Shown: positions 16,426 to 25,527 of the stretch, piece after piece
Position numbering within the stretch: position 1 is the stretch's first letter
How the letters are laid out: each line of letters begins with the position of its first letter
Source of the DNA: Sediminibacterium sp.
Lineage (GTDB): Bacteria; Bacteroidota; Bacteroidia; Chitinophagales; Chitinophagaceae
NCBI GenBank assembly: GCA_027487895.1
Contig: JAIYCS010000030.1
Coordinates: 1-54,150, forward strand
Reading direction: 5' to 3'
Length of the DNA: 54,150 nt
Program-made: the position numbers and the translations under genes
The notes under the pieces: generated by a model
Databases searched by the model: none
Told to the model about the DNA's origin: nothing
Seen by the model: the letters and a program-made list of their open reading frames with translations, nothing else

Positions 16426-17936
16426 TTTGAAACAGAATAACTAACGCTCCCGTCTTTCTCGTCTTTTAATTGAATGCCTAGCGCCATGAGCTGGTTTCTG
16501 ATTTTATCAGAAGTGACAAAATCTTTACTTGCCTTGGCCTGACTACGCACTTCGATGAGCAGTTGTAATACACCATCTAAAACAGCCGTGTTTGCGGCAG
16601 AAGGTGCAACGAGTCCAAAAATATCTTCGAGGTATGTTTTTAATGATTGCTGCAAATGCAAAACAGTACTATTAGATAAAGCAGTGATTGGCGTGTGTTT
16701 ATCCTTGATACCATTAATAATGGGAACGAGCTCAAACATATTAGCGAGCACTTTAGGGGTGCTAAAATCATCGCTCATAAACACTTCGAAATCATCAACG
16801 AGTGCATTTACTTTTTTGTCCAATTCAATATCAGTAGCTGCTGGTGTTGCATCAGAAACCTGTTGTTTAGACAACCACTCATAAGCTTCCCATAAACGCT
16901 TCGCCGCTTTTTCTGCAGCAATAAGCGCTTCGTTACTAAAATCAAGTGTGCCTCTATAATGACTTTGTAAAATAAAAAACCGAACCGTATTGGGCGCGTA
17001 CGCTTGTTCTAAAATAGGATGTGTTCCGGCAAAAAGTTCGGAGAGCTTAATAACGTTATTATAACTCTTTCCCATCTTTTTTCCATTGATGGTAATCATA
17101 TTATTATGCAACCAATAATTGGCTGGTGCTACATGATTACAAACAGTGCTTTGTGCTATCTCACATTCGTGGTGCGGAAATTGTAAATCCATTCCACCGC
17201 CGTGTATATCAAATTTTTTACCTAAATATTTTGAACTCATGGCAGAACACTCTATGTGCCAACCCGGGAAACCCTCTCCCCATGGGCTTTGCCAGCGCAT
17301 GATATGTTCGGGAGGTGCTTTTTTCCATAAAGCAAAATCAGACTTGTTTTGCTTTTCATCTTGGTTATCAAGCTCCCTGGTTGTATCAAGTTGATCTTCT
17401 AAATTACGGCCACTTAGTATGCCATAGGGTTGACCTTTTTTAGAAAAGTCCGTGTTGTATTTTTCTACATCAAAATATACCGACCCATTGGCTTCATATG
17501 CATAACCATCTGCAATAATTTGTTTGATCATTTCTATTTGCTCCACAATATGACCCGTAGCAGTAGGCTCAATGCTTGGTGGTAAATTATTAAACTGCTG
17601 CATCGCCCAATGAAACATATTGGTGTATTTCTGCACCAGCTCCATGGGTTCTAATTTTTCTAGTACCGCTTTTGTAGCAATTTTATCTTCAGCTTCTCTT
17701 CCTTCCTCTTCAAAATGTCCTGCATCTGTAATGTTACGAACGTAACGCACTTTGTACCCAAGGTGTTGTAGATACCTAAATACCACATCAAATGTGATAA
17801 AGGGCCTGGCATGGCCTAAATGGCTTTCTCCAGAAACAGTTGGACCACAAACATACATGCCAACATAAGGCGCGTTTATGGGCGTAAATACTTCTTTCTG
17901 ACGCGTTAACGAGTTGTATACTTTTAAAGATGCCAT
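16422..17936 (-). CDS. cysS: Cysteine--tRNA ligase
   Basis: 504 residues. Class I synthetase signature HLGH (HIGH variant, near residue 40, after [11 protein letters not shown]) and KMGKS (KMSKS variant) are present. Zinc ligands are visible in [16 protein letters not shown] and [11 protein letters not shown]. It charges tRNA-Cys. The length fits the Bacteroidota enzyme. It is the last gene of a five-gene minus-strand run (rlmD, two rhomboids, EEP protein, cysS) and follows the EEP gene by 17 nt. Confidence 0.96.
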   Translation of the reverse strand: MASLKVYNSLTRQKEVFTPINAPYVGMYVCGPTVSGESHLGHARPFITFDVVFRYLQHLGYKVRYVRNITDAGHFEEEGREAEDKIATKAVLEKLEPMELVQKYTNMFHWAMQQFNNLPPSIEPTATGHIVEQIEMIKQIIADGYAYEANGSVYFDVEKYNTDFSKKGQPYGILSGRNLEDQLDTTRELDNQDEKQNKSDFALWKKAPPEHIMRWQSPWGEGFPGWHIECSAMSSKYLGKKFDIHGGGMDLQFPHHECEIAQSTVCNHVAPANYWLHNNMITINGKKMGKSYNNVIKLSELFAGTHPILEQAYAPNTVRFFILQSHYRGTLDFSNEALIAAEKAAKRLWEAYEWLSKQQVSDATPAATDIELDKKVNALVDDFEVFMSDDFSTPKVLANMFELVPIINGIKDKHTPITALSNSTVLHLQQSLKTYLEDIFGLVAPSAANTAVLDGVLQLLIEVRSQAKASKDFVTSDKIRNQLMALGIQLKDEKDGSVSYSVSN

Positions 17937-17953
17937 GAGGCCACGAAGGTATT

Positions 17954-19069
17954 TTATTTTTTTAATTGTACGTCAGAAACCAGCATAACATGGTCACTCA
18001 GCCCCTCATCAATCATGTCAAAAGTGACAATGTCAAACTGGGGGCTAGCCAAAATATAGTCGATACGAAGCGTTGGGGCAAGTGTGGTAAAACTACTTCC
18101 GATCCCAAAACCCTTTTGTAAAAATGCATCCTGCCATTTATTGCGGATTGTAAAATAGGTATAAGAATTAGGCACGTCATTAAAATCACCACAAATGATA
18201 GATGGATAAGGTGTGCTAGCAAGGGCGTTTTTAACCAGTTCGGCTTGCGGCCCTCTTCGCTTAAAAGCCTGGCCCATTTTATTAAAAAGATTCATAGAAG
18301 CATCGATGGTATGAGCATCTTGCTCCTTAATTTTTTCGATATCAGAATAATCGTTTTGCTTGAATTTAAATGACTGTAAGTGGGTATTAAATATTCGAAT
18401 GGTGTCGGCGCCTTTTAAAATATCAACATAAATAAGACTCTCTGCTACTGGAAAATTAATTTTTCCTGAATCAATAATTTGATATTTAGAAAATATAATA
18501 CACCCAGACTGATAAGCGCCATCATTTCTACTATAGTCTTTAGAAAAATAAAAATATTTATACCGCTTTTTAAATAGTGCGATATTATTTGTTTGTGCAC
18601 CACCTAGTTCAGAACTATTAAATTCTTGTAAACAAACAACATCAGGTTCTAATAGTAAAATACTGGCAGCAATGTCTTTACGAATTTGCTTTTTAACGAG
18701 TGGCTTTTTTGAAAGTCCATTAAAACTTTGAATATTCCAGTCAATAATTCGGATATGATTTTCTCTTTTTCGATCAGACAACATAGGACCCGGTTTTACA
18801 GCGGCAATAACACCAATTTGCTGCCATCCAATACAGAGCACTACGATGGAAATGAGTGATAGCTTGGGTTTAACGATGAGCCAAAAAATTGCGAAGAAAA
18901 ACAAAATGATAATAGCATAGGGAACCGCTAGTCCAGTAAAACCTAAAATCCACCACGTACTAGTTGGTGCAAAAGGCGTTAAACAAGCCAACAAAAAAAT
19001 AACAGCAACAAATAAATTGATGAAAAGAATAACTGTTTTAGTTGCCCGCCTAATAAAACTTCCCGCCAT
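17954..19069 (-). CDS. Membrane-anchored endonuclease/exonuclease/phosphatase family protein
   Basis: 371 residues. Three hydrophobic segments lie in the first about 100 residues. A DNase I-like (EEP) domain follows: [13 protein letters not shown] holds the conserved Asn, VCLQEFNS the metal-binding Glu, [11 protein letters not shown] the DxN pair, and [11 protein letters not shown] the final DH. All catalytic motifs look intact. The domain faces either the cytoplasm or the periplasm, depending on helix number. The substrate may be a phosphoester in nucleic acid or lipid. It follows the rhomboid-like gene by 36 nt. Such a rhomboid/EEP neighbourhood is common in Bacteroidota. Confidence 0.85.
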   Translation of the reverse strand: MAGSFIRRATKTVILFINLFVAVIFLLACLTPFAPTSTWWILGFTGLAVPYAIIILFFFAIFWLIVKPKLSLISIVVLCIGWQQIGVIAAVKPGPMLSDRKRENHIRIIDWNIQSFNGLSKKPLVKKQIRKDIAASILLLEPDVVCLQEFNSSELGGAQTNNIALFKKRYKYFYFSKDYSRNDGAYQSGCIIFSKYQIIDSGKINFPVAESLIYVDILKGADTIRIFNTHLQSFKFKQNDYSDIEKIKEQDAHTIDASMNLFNKMGQAFKRRGPQAELVKNALASTPYPSIICGDFNDVPNSYTYFTIRNKWQDAFLQKGFGIGSSFTTLAPTLRIDYILASPQFDIVTFDMIDEGLSDHVMLVSDVQLKK

Positions 19070-19105
19070 GTATTAAAAATAAGAATTAATGGCGGGAACA
19101 AAAAA

Positions 19106-19972
19106 TTATTCCTGACTCGCAGATTTTAAAAATGCTTTTTCTTCTTCAGATAAATTTTCATAACCTACCATGTTCATTTTATCTAAAATAGCATTGAGCT
19201 TGGTTTCTGATGAATCAAAACCCCTAGTATCGGCTTTTACAATACGCGTATTTTTAGGGGCCAATAAATTACTACCCCAGTGGTAAAAACGAATCATCCA
19301 ATCACCAGCATTGTTTCCGTTTTGTAAAAGTTTCATATACCCAAAACCCACCAGGCCAGCTAACAGGTGCGATACAAGAATAGATGGTACAACAATGGCT
19401 GTTGAAAAATCCAACACTAAAAAAATAAGGGTTAATACCCAAAGTGGAATGCCTCCATTTACAAGTGGAAACAACCGGTACTTAGGGGCCAGTGCCGTGG
19501 TAGCCGCAGCAATGCCTACAATACTAGCGCCGGCGCCCATAACAGGGCCCGCAGCATTAACAGCAGCAGGCATGAGTGCATTAGAAGTTAAAAAAACAAG
19601 CGCACCAATAGCGCCTGCGTAGATATAAACAGGAATGATATGTTTATTGCCAGATAAATCTTGAAAAATGTATCCAAAACTCCAAAGCCATAACATACTA
19701 CTTACCAGCTGCCAAAAATGATATTGGCTAAAAAAATGAATGATAAAGGTCCAAGGCTTATATAAAACACCCACAAAACTACTTGGCATTCTAAACCAGT
19801 CTACAATTTGACGCTCAAAAAGTTCCAGCGGGGTATCCGTTAAATAATACACTGTTTTTAAAAAACTAATAAGCACAAAAATGATCATGTTTGCTGCAAA
19901 TAAAAAAACGAGCGCATTGCTGTCTTCTCCTAAAAGCATTTTTCTATTTGACATAAAACGTTGTTGAGGCAT
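19106..19972 (-). CDS. Rhomboid-like membrane protein lacking the GxSG catalytic motif (probable pseudoprotease)
   Basis: 288 residues from the ATG 14 nt after the first rhomboid gene. The helix pattern and the segment LVSHLLAGLVGFGYM match rhomboid proteases, keeping the helix-6 histidine. The serine region reads MGAGASIVGIAA (residues 145-156) instead of GASGAVFG, so GxSG is not intact. The oxyanion-site His/Asn of the neighbour (HILGN) is replaced by residues QLVSS. The long C-terminal tail ends in a charged helix, ENLSEEEKAFLKSASQE. It is probably proteolytically inactive and may bind substrates or partner the active rhomboid. A starting point further upstream would overlap that gene. Confidence 0.78.
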   Translation of the reverse strand: MPQQRFMSNRKMLLGEDSNALVFLFAANMIIFVLISFLKTVYYLTDTPLELFERQIVDWFRMPSSFVGVLYKPWTFIIHFFSQYHFWQLVSSMLWLWSFGYIFQDLSGNKHIIPVYIYAGAIGALVFLTSNALMPAAVNAAGPVMGAGASIVGIAAATTALAPKYRLFPLVNGGIPLWVLTLIFLVLDFSTAIVVPSILVSHLLAGLVGFGYMKLLQNGNNAGDWMIRFYHWGSNLLAPKNTRIVKADTRGFDSSETKLNAILDKMNMVGYENLSEEEKAFLKSASQE

Positions 19973-19986
19973 AAATTGGCTATATA

Positions 19987-20703
19987 CTAGTAAAACGTTT
20001 TTTTGTTGGTTTTGTTCCAAGTAATAACAATAATTAATCCTACGAGTGCGCCACCCACGTGGGCCCATCTAGCAACATTGTCGCCAGCTGCATTTTGAAC
20101 GGCACTATAAATTTCAAAGGCGAAATAAATAAGACCTACCCACTTTGCTTTAACGGGTACAAAAAAGTACAAATAGATATAGGTATTAGGGAATAAATAA
20201 ACAAAGGCTGCGAGTATACCAAATACTGCACCACTCGCGCCAAGTGTAGCCGTATTGATAATTTGATTGTATTTAAAAGCCACTGCTTCATCAATAAGCC
20301 CTAGTTTTTCTCTGGTTTGAAATTCCTGAATCAGTGGCGTTAATTCATAATTTAAAAATAACAAATGAATGAGTGCTGCACCTAATCCGCAAACCATATA
20401 AAAAGTTAAGAACCTAGCAGAGCCCCATAAGTTTTCTAATACTGATCCAAACATCCAAAGCGCAAACATATTACCCAAAATATGATAGAAGTCGCCGTGC
20501 ATAAATAAGTGCGTAATAAGTTGCCATGGCTTAAACAAATCACTTTGCCATGCATGAAGTGCAAACAAATCTTCTAAGCTAAAATTAGCAGTAGGAGATT
20601 CCGGAAATGTTTGTTGCGCTAAATAAAATAAACCGTTAATGATTAATAAATTTTTAATAATCACGGGTAAAATCTCAAATCGGCTGGGTCTAAATTCTGT
20701 CAT
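19987..20703 (-). CDS. Rhomboid family intramembrane serine protease
   Basis: 238 residues, about six helices. The motif MHGDFYHILGNMFALWMFG has the oxyanion-site His and Asn. GASGAVFG carries the catalytic serine (GxSG), and WAHVGGALVG the catalytic histidine, so the dyad is complete. It cleaves membrane protein segments within the inner membrane; substrates are unknown. It overlaps the end of rlmD by 14 nt and is followed by a second rhomboid-like gene without the active-site serine motif. Confidence 0.92.
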   Translation of the reverse strand: MTEFRPSRFEILPVIIKNLLIINGLFYLAQQTFPESPTANFSLEDLFALHAWQSDLFKPWQLITHLFMHGDFYHILGNMFALWMFGSVLENLWGSARFLTFYMVCGLGAALIHLLFLNYELTPLIQEFQTREKLGLIDEAVAFKYNQIINTATLGASGAVFGILAAFVYLFPNTYIYLYFFVPVKAKWVGLIYFAFEIYSAVQNAAGDNVARWAHVGGALVGLIIVITWNKTNKKTFY

Positions 20704-22129
20704 ACGAATGCTTTAATTTTAACTGCACCACATTTTCAATGTGTAGCGTATGCGGAAACATGTCTACGGGCTGAATTTTAGTGACCTCGTATTTTTCATC
20801 TAAAAGGGCTAAATCTCTGGCTTGTGTAGCAGGGTTACAGCTTACGTATACAATGGTTGGCGCTGCTATTTCTAATAATTTTTTTACGAGCTTATCATGC
20901 ATGCCCGCTCTTGGTGGATCTGTAATAATCACGTCAGGCTTACCATGCGTAGCAAAAAAGGTATCGTCTACAATATCGATTACATCACCCGCAAAAAATG
21001 CAGTGTGCTTTAAATTATTAAGGGCCGCATTAATTTTAGCATCTTCAATAGCATCTGCTACTACTTCTACGCCTACTACTTTTTTTGCGCCTTCACTTAA
21101 AAAAATACCAATACTTCCGGTACCACAATAAAGGTCATACACCACTTGCGACCCATCTAGTTCTGCAAATTCACGCGTTACTTGATAGAGTTTTTCGGCC
21201 TGCTTAGTATTGGTTTGAAAAAATGATTTAGGACTTATTTTAAACGAAAATTTTTCTAGCTTTTCGGTGATGCTTCCATTTCCAAAATATGTTTTTGGAT
21301 CAAGATCATACAAGCTATCGTTTCGTTTTGTATTGATGGTATAAAGTAATGTAGTGATTGCTGGAAAAGCTTGGAGCAACTGATCTAGTAATGCAAGGCG
21401 GTGTGGTTCGTCTTCGTAACCAAATACAACATTAATCATGAGTTCACCAGTTGTGGTATTGCGCACAAACATGTTACGCAACCATCCCGTATGCTGCTTT
21501 ACATCGTAATATGGAAGGTCATGATCAAGCGCATACTTGGCTACCATTTTACGAATGAGGTTGGTTGGCTCTTCCTGTAAATGACAGGTGTCTACTTCTA
21601 CTACTTTATCAAAAAATCCGCGCACATGAAAACCAGCAGCGCCAGGCTGATTGGAAAAATCGGCACCTGCTGCTTTTAAGGCTCTAAATTCTTCGGAAGG
21701 AATATATTTTTTTGTAGCAAACGTATATTCCATTTTGTTGCGGTATAGTTCTGTTTGGCTAGCACCTATGATGGGCTGGATCTCTGGAAGCTGTATGCGT
21801 CCAATTCTGGTTAAATTATCGGTTACTTGTTGTTGCTTATACACGAGCTGTTTTGCATAAGGAAGCATTTGCCACTGACAACCACCACACACTCCAAAAT
21901 GCGCACAAAATGGTTGCACCCGGTCTTCAGAATAGGACCTGTAGCCTACCACAAATCCCTCAGCCCAGTCGGTTTTATTTTTTTTAAGTTGTACATCTAC
22001 GACATCGCCAGGCACAGCGCCTTCAATAAATATTACTTTGCCATCTACGCGGGCCAACGCCTTACCCTCGGCAGCATAATTTTCTACCAATACCTGTTCT
22101 AAAATGGGTTGTTTCTTTTGTTTTCTCAC
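20690..22129 (-). CDS. rlmD: 23S rRNA (uracil-C5)-methyltransferase, RlmD type
   Basis: 479 residues from the preferred GTG. It has an N-terminal TRAM domain (GKALARVDGKVIFIEGAVPGD is the region), then the iron-sulfur cysteines in CAHFGVCGGCQW plus a later Cys. The SAM-binding region is DLYCGTGSIG, and VYVSCNPATQARDL holds the catalytic cysteine. It methylates a specific uridine in 23S rRNA. A TTG in frame at 22138 overlaps the -7 element TATATTTG (22136-22143), so GTG 22129, 6 nt downstream, is the better start. It heads the minus-strand run through cysS. Confidence 0.92.
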   Translation of the reverse strand: MRKQKKQPILEQVLVENYAAEGKALARVDGKVIFIEGAVPGDVVDVQLKKNKTDWAEGFVVGYRSYSEDRVQPFCAHFGVCGGCQWQMLPYAKQLVYKQQQVTDNLTRIGRIQLPEIQPIIGASQTELYRNKMEYTFATKKYIPSEEFRALKAAGADFSNQPGAAGFHVRGFFDKVVEVDTCHLQEEPTNLIRKMVAKYALDHDLPYYDVKQHTGWLRNMFVRNTTTGELMINVVFGYEDEPHRLALLDQLLQAFPAITTLLYTINTKRNDSLYDLDPKTYFGNGSITEKLEKFSFKISPKSFFQTNTKQAEKLYQVTREFAELDGSQVVYDLYCGTGSIGIFLSEGAKKVVGVEVVADAIEDAKINAALNNLKHTAFFAGDVIDIVDDTFFATHGKPDVIITDPPRAGMHDKLVKKLLEIAAPTIVYVSCNPATQARDLALLDEKYEVTKIQPVDMFPHTLHIENVVQLKLKHSYDRI

Positions 22130-22135
22130 TGCATG

Positions 22136-22143
22136 CAAATATA
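22136..22143 (-). promoter_or_regulatory. Putative rlmD operon promoter -7 element
   Basis: TATATTTG on the minus strand is an exact TAnnTTTG match ending 6 nt before the GTG at 22129. No clear TTG was seen at -33. It implies a leaderless or near-leaderless operon transcript. Confidence 0.5.
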
Positions 22144-22149
22144 AGACGC

Positions 22150-22184
22150 TTTGAGAGGCTGCATGATCTAAATACCTAAATTTG
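22150..22184 (+). promoter_or_regulatory. Putative promoter of the TlpA-like gene
   Basis: TTTG (22150-22153), a 23-nt spacer and TAAATTTG (22177-22184, an exact consensus match), 16 nt before the ATG at 22201. It is divergent from the rlmD promoter. Confidence 0.55.
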
Positions 22185-22200
22185 CATAGAATTTAATAGT

Positions 22201-23661
22201 ATGAAGAATTTTTTAGCAAAATCTTGTTTAGCCCTAATTACAATACTTTGTTTGAGCAGCACCATTGAGGCACAAACCAAACCTGCTGGAAGACGCATTT
22301 CGATCAAGTTAAAGCCGCTAACCAATTGCAAAGTTTATATTGGCAGTTATTACGGAAAAAGTTTAGTGCTCGTAGATTCTACTATGTTAGACGCCAACGG
22401 ACAGGGCGTATTTAAAGGGGATACTAAATTAACAAGTGGCGTATACTTTGTAGTAACCCCGCAAATAACCAAGCAGTTTGAGTTTTTAATGGATGATATC
22501 CAACATTTTAATATTGAAGGAGACACTACTGTTAAAGAAAAAGCAACCATTACCGGTTCGCAAGACAACGATTTATTTAAGGCTTACATTAGTTTTTCTT
22601 CAGAAAAAGGACAACAACTACAAAATATTAGAAACGAATTTAATGCTGCTAAAACCAAAGCCGATTCTACCCGCTTAGCTGATGAATATGGTAAGGTTGA
22701 TAAGCTGGTAGAAAACTATCGAAACGACATCGTAAAAAAATATCCTGGCTCTTTGTTATCGATGCTCTTTAGTGCCATGAAACGCCCTGTAGCGCCTGCT
22801 GTGCCTATCGTAAATGGAAAACCAGATTCTTTGGCACCATACCGTTTTGTAAAAAATCATTTTTGGGATGATGTACTTTTTAATGATGATAGACTTTTAC
22901 GAACGCCCTTTTTTGAAGCCAAATTAGACGAATATTTTAAGTACTATGTTTCTGCTGAACCAGACTCCATTATCGAAGAGGTAAAGTACATGTTGCTGAT
23001 GGCTAAAACAGGAAAAGAAATTTATCCGTACCTGCTTACAAAGTTCACCAATAAATACATGGCCCCCGAATTTATGGGTCAAGACAAAGTGTTTGTGTAT
23101 TTGTTTGAAAACTTTTATGCTAAAGGAGATACCGTTATTTTAAATCCAGCATCTCGCAAAACAGTAACAGAAAGAGCCTACAGTTTAATGGCAAATCAAC
23201 TCGGATTACCTGCACCACAACTAGATTTGGTGGACTCTTTAGGCAAAACCGTTTCTTTGTATAACCTACCTTCTAACTTCACCATGGTGGTTTTTTACGA
23301 TCCAAATTGTGGACATTGTAAAGAAGAACTACCAAGGTTAGATTCGTTTTATAGAGCCAAGTGGAAAGCGGTAGGTATGACCATGCTTGGCGTGAATATT
23401 TACGACGCCGAACAGGCAGCCTGGAAAAAATTTGTAACAGAAAAGAACCTAAAAAATTGGATACATGCCTACCAAACGAAAGCCGCAAAAGATGCGGACG
23501 AAAAAGCAGGCAGGGCTAATTATAGACAACTCTACGACATTTATAAAACACCTACTGTTTATTTGTTAGACAAAGACAAACGTATTATTGCCAAGCAATT
23601 AACGATCGAACAGTTTGACGATATTATTCAGGTAAAAAGTAAAAAGCCGCCTACCAAATAA
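22201..23661 (+). CDS. Secreted TlpA-like thioredoxin with N-terminal DUF4369/DUF5106-type domains
   Basis: 486 residues with a Sec signal peptide (residues about 1-24, ending IEAQ). Residues about 30-140 look like the DUF4369 beta domain found in Bacteroidota thiol-disulfide proteins. The helical middle (about 150-330) fits DUF5106. The C-terminal thioredoxin fold has CGHC (C370, C373) in the segment VVFYDPNCGHCKEELPRL. It probably reduces or resolves disulfides in the periplasm. It is a single gene, divergent from rlmD and convergent with metF, whose stop is adjacent. Confidence 0.85.
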   Translation: MKNFLAKSCLALITILCLSSTIEAQTKPAGRRISIKLKPLTNCKVYIGSYYGKSLVLVDSTMLDANGQGVFKGDTKLTSGVYFVVTPQITKQFEFLMDDIQHFNIEGDTTVKEKATITGSQDNDLFKAYISFSSEKGQQLQNIRNEFNAAKTKADSTRLADEYGKVDKLVENYRNDIVKKYPGSLLSMLFSAMKRPVAPAVPIVNGKPDSLAPYRFVKNHFWDDVLFNDDRLLRTPFFEAKLDEYFKYYVSAEPDSIIEEVKYMLLMAKTGKEIYPYLLTKFTNKYMAPEFMGQDKVFVYLFENFYAKGDTVILNPASRKTVTERAYSLMANQLGLPAPQLDLVDSLGKTVSLYNLPSNFTMVVFYDPNCGHCKEELPRLDSFYRAKWKAVGMTMLGVNIYDAEQAAWKKFVTEKNLKNWIHAYQTKAAKDADEKAGRANYRQLYDIYKTPTVYLLDKDKRIIAKQLTIEQFDDIIQVKSKKPPTK

Positions 23662-24615
23662 TTACACCAGTTCTTTAACGGCGTTATAAATTACTTTAGG
23701 TTTTCCGAGTGTGTAATAGTGTAGTACAGGAACACCAAATGCTTTAAGTTCCTTGCTTTGTTGTACCAACCACTCAGTACCAACTTGTTCGCAATCGGCA
23801 TCTGTTTTACATTTATTAATGGCGTTGGAGAGTTCTGTAGGGATGTCTACATGAAATATTCTTGGTAAAACAGAAAGCTGTTTTTTATTGGTAATTGGCT
23901 TAAGTCCTGGAATGATAGGAACGGTAATACCCATATCCCTACAGGCTTTCACGAAATCATAAAACTTTTGATTGTCAAAAAACATTTGTGTCATGATATA
24001 GCCTGCACCCTCATCCACTTTGTTTTTTAAATGCTTTAAATCTATTTCTAAATTTGGTGCTTCAAAATGTTTTTCGGGGTAACCTGCAACACCCACACAA
24101 AATTTTGTTTGTCCACCATTTTTAATGTCTTCATCTAAATAAATACCATTGTTCATGTTATTTACCTGCTTGATTAAGTCAATGGCAAAATGATTGCCAT
24201 CTTTTTCAGGTTCAAATGATGATTCATTTTTAGCAGCATCACCACGAAGTACTAGTGCATTATCAATGCCTAAAAAGTCTAGGTCAATCAGTGCATCTTC
24301 GGTTTCTCTTTTTGTAAAACCACCACAAATAATATGCGGAACAGCGTCTACTTGATAGTGGTTCATGATAGCCGCACAAATACCCACCGTACCCGGGCGC
24401 TTACGCACTTCCACTTTTTCAAAAGTACCATCCAGTTTTTTCTTAAACATGGTTTCACTACGGTGGTAGGTCACATTAATCCAAGAAGGCTTAAACTCCA
24501 TTAAGGGGTCTAAATGTTCGTATAAAGTATTGATGGTCTTACCTTTTAATGGAGGTAACACTTCAAAAGAAATAAGGGTGTCTTTTGCCTGCTGTAAATG
24601 GTCCGTTACTTTCAT
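23662..24615 (-). CDS. metF: Methylenetetrahydrofolate reductase [NAD(P)H]
   Basis: 317 residues from the ATG at 24615. The start MKVTDHLQQAKDTLISFEVLPP carries the conserved SFE..PP with the catalytic glutamate. INVTYHR is a family segment, and VDAVPHIICGG and DNALVLRGD belong to the FAD-binding TIM barrel. It makes 5-methyl-THF for methionine synthesis. An upstream in-frame start at 24765 would add 50 hydrophobic residues unlike MetF and overlap the lptB gene, so it is rejected. It converges with the TlpA-like gene. Confidence 0.93.
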   Translation of the reverse strand: MKVTDHLQQAKDTLISFEVLPPLKGKTINTLYEHLDPLMEFKPSWINVTYHRSETMFKKKLDGTFEKVEVRKRPGTVGICAAIMNHYQVDAVPHIICGGFTKRETEDALIDLDFLGIDNALVLRGDAAKNESSFEPEKDGNHFAIDLIKQVNNMNNGIYLDEDIKNGGQTKFCVGVAGYPEKHFEAPNLEIDLKHLKNKVDEGAGYIMTQMFFDNQKFYDFVKACRDMGITVPIIPGLKPITNKKQLSVLPRIFHVDIPTELSNAINKCKTDADCEQVGTEWLVQQSKELKAFGVPVLHYYTLGKPKVIYNAVKELV

Positions 24616-24689
24616 GATTGCTGCTTTGTGGGGGGCAAATATTAAAATTAGTGCAATATACAGCCAAAAAGCCTTTGTAAAAAGGGTAA

Positions 24690-24729
24690 AGGGCTTCAAA
24701 ACCTGATACAGAAGAGGGTTAGAAGCCCT
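24690..24729. repeat. 8-bp inverted repeat next to the lptB -7 element
   Basis: AGGGCTTC (24690-24697) and GAAGCCCT (24722-24729) are perfect reverse complements, 24 nt apart. The right arm touches the -7 element. It could be an operator for lptB or just chance; no known motif was recognised. Confidence 0.3.
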
Positions 24730-24736
24730 ATTTTTG
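24729..24736 (+). promoter_or_regulatory. Putative lptB promoter -7 element
   Basis: TATTTTTG matches TAnnTTTG exactly. It ends 15 nt before the TTG at 24752 and overlaps another in-frame TTG (24734) that therefore cannot be the start. Confidence 0.45.
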
Positions 24737-24751
24737 TACAAAGCAACTATT

Positions 24752-25522
24752 TTGAACGGAATCATACATACAAGTGCGCTCCAAAAAAGCTACAAGGGCC
24801 GAACCGTTGTCAACAACGTTAGTGTAACCGTAAAACAGGGTGAAATTGTAGGTTTACTAGGACCCAATGGTGCTGGCAAAACAACAACATTTTACATGGT
24901 AGTTGGGCTTATTAAGCCAGACGAAGGCTCTGTGTTTTTAAACGAAGAAGACATTACCAAGCTCCCCATGTACAAAAGAGCGCAAATGGGCATTGGTTAC
25001 TTACCACAAGAAGCAAGTGTATTTAGAAGCCTCAGCGTAGAAGACAATATTTTAGCAGTACTAGAAATGACGAAGCTTTCTAAAGAAGAAAGGTTATTAA
25101 AACTAGAGTCTTTACTCGACGAATTTAATTTACAACTCGTTCGAAAAAATAATGGCGATAGTTTAAGTGGTGGCGAAAGAAGAAGAACAGAGATTGCTAG
25201 AGCATTAGCCGTAGATCCAAAATTTATTTTATTAGACGAACCTTTTGCTGGCGTTGACCCAATCGCAGTAGAAGATATTCAAACCGTAGTAGCAAAATTA
25301 AAAACAAAAAATATTGGAATTTTAATTACAGACCATAACGTAAATGAAACCTTATCCATTTGTGATAGAGCCTATCTGTTAATTGAAGGAAAAATATTTA
25401 AACACGGAACTGCCGAAGAATTAGCAGAAGACGAAGACGTAAGACGTTTGTATTTAGGAACCAATTTTACGCTTCGTAGAAAAGATTGGATTATTGAAAT
25501 GGGAAAAGAAGCCAAGCTTTAA
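24752..25522 (+). CDS. lptB: LPS export ABC transporter ATP-binding protein LptB
   Basis: 256 residues from TTG 24752. Walker A is GPNGAGKTT, the signature is LSGGERRR, Walker B is [10 protein letters not shown], and the H-loop is TDHNV; all are intact. [13 protein letters not shown] and the [13 protein letters not shown] segment are characteristic of LptB. It powers lipopolysaccharide extraction from the inner membrane with LptFG. No ATG is available near the N-terminus; the TTG is chosen because an earlier TTG lies inside the promoter -7 element. The GH3-like gene follows after 5 nt. Confidence 0.92.
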   Translation: MNGIIHTSALQKSYKGRTVVNNVSVTVKQGEIVGLLGPNGAGKTTTFYMVVGLIKPDEGSVFLNEEDITKLPMYKRAQMGIGYLPQEASVFRSLSVEDNILAVLEMTKLSKEERLLKLESLLDEFNLQLVRKNNGDSLSGGERRRTEIARALAVDPKFILLDEPFAGVDPIAVEDIQTVVAKLKTKNIGILITDHNVNETLSICDRAYLLIEGKIFKHGTAEELAEDEDVRRLYLGTNFTLRRKDWIIEMGKEAKL

Positions 25523-25527
25523 TTCGC

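Noticed and set aside
24667-24692. Imperfect hairpin with T-run upstream of metF considered as a SAM riboswitch or terminator.
   Set aside because: The stem is imperfect, the leader is short, and no conserved riboswitch core could be recognised.
24616-24765. N-terminal 50-residue hydrophobic extension of MetF.
   Set aside because: MetF is cytoplasmic and starts at MKVTDHL; the extension overlaps the divergent lptB start region.
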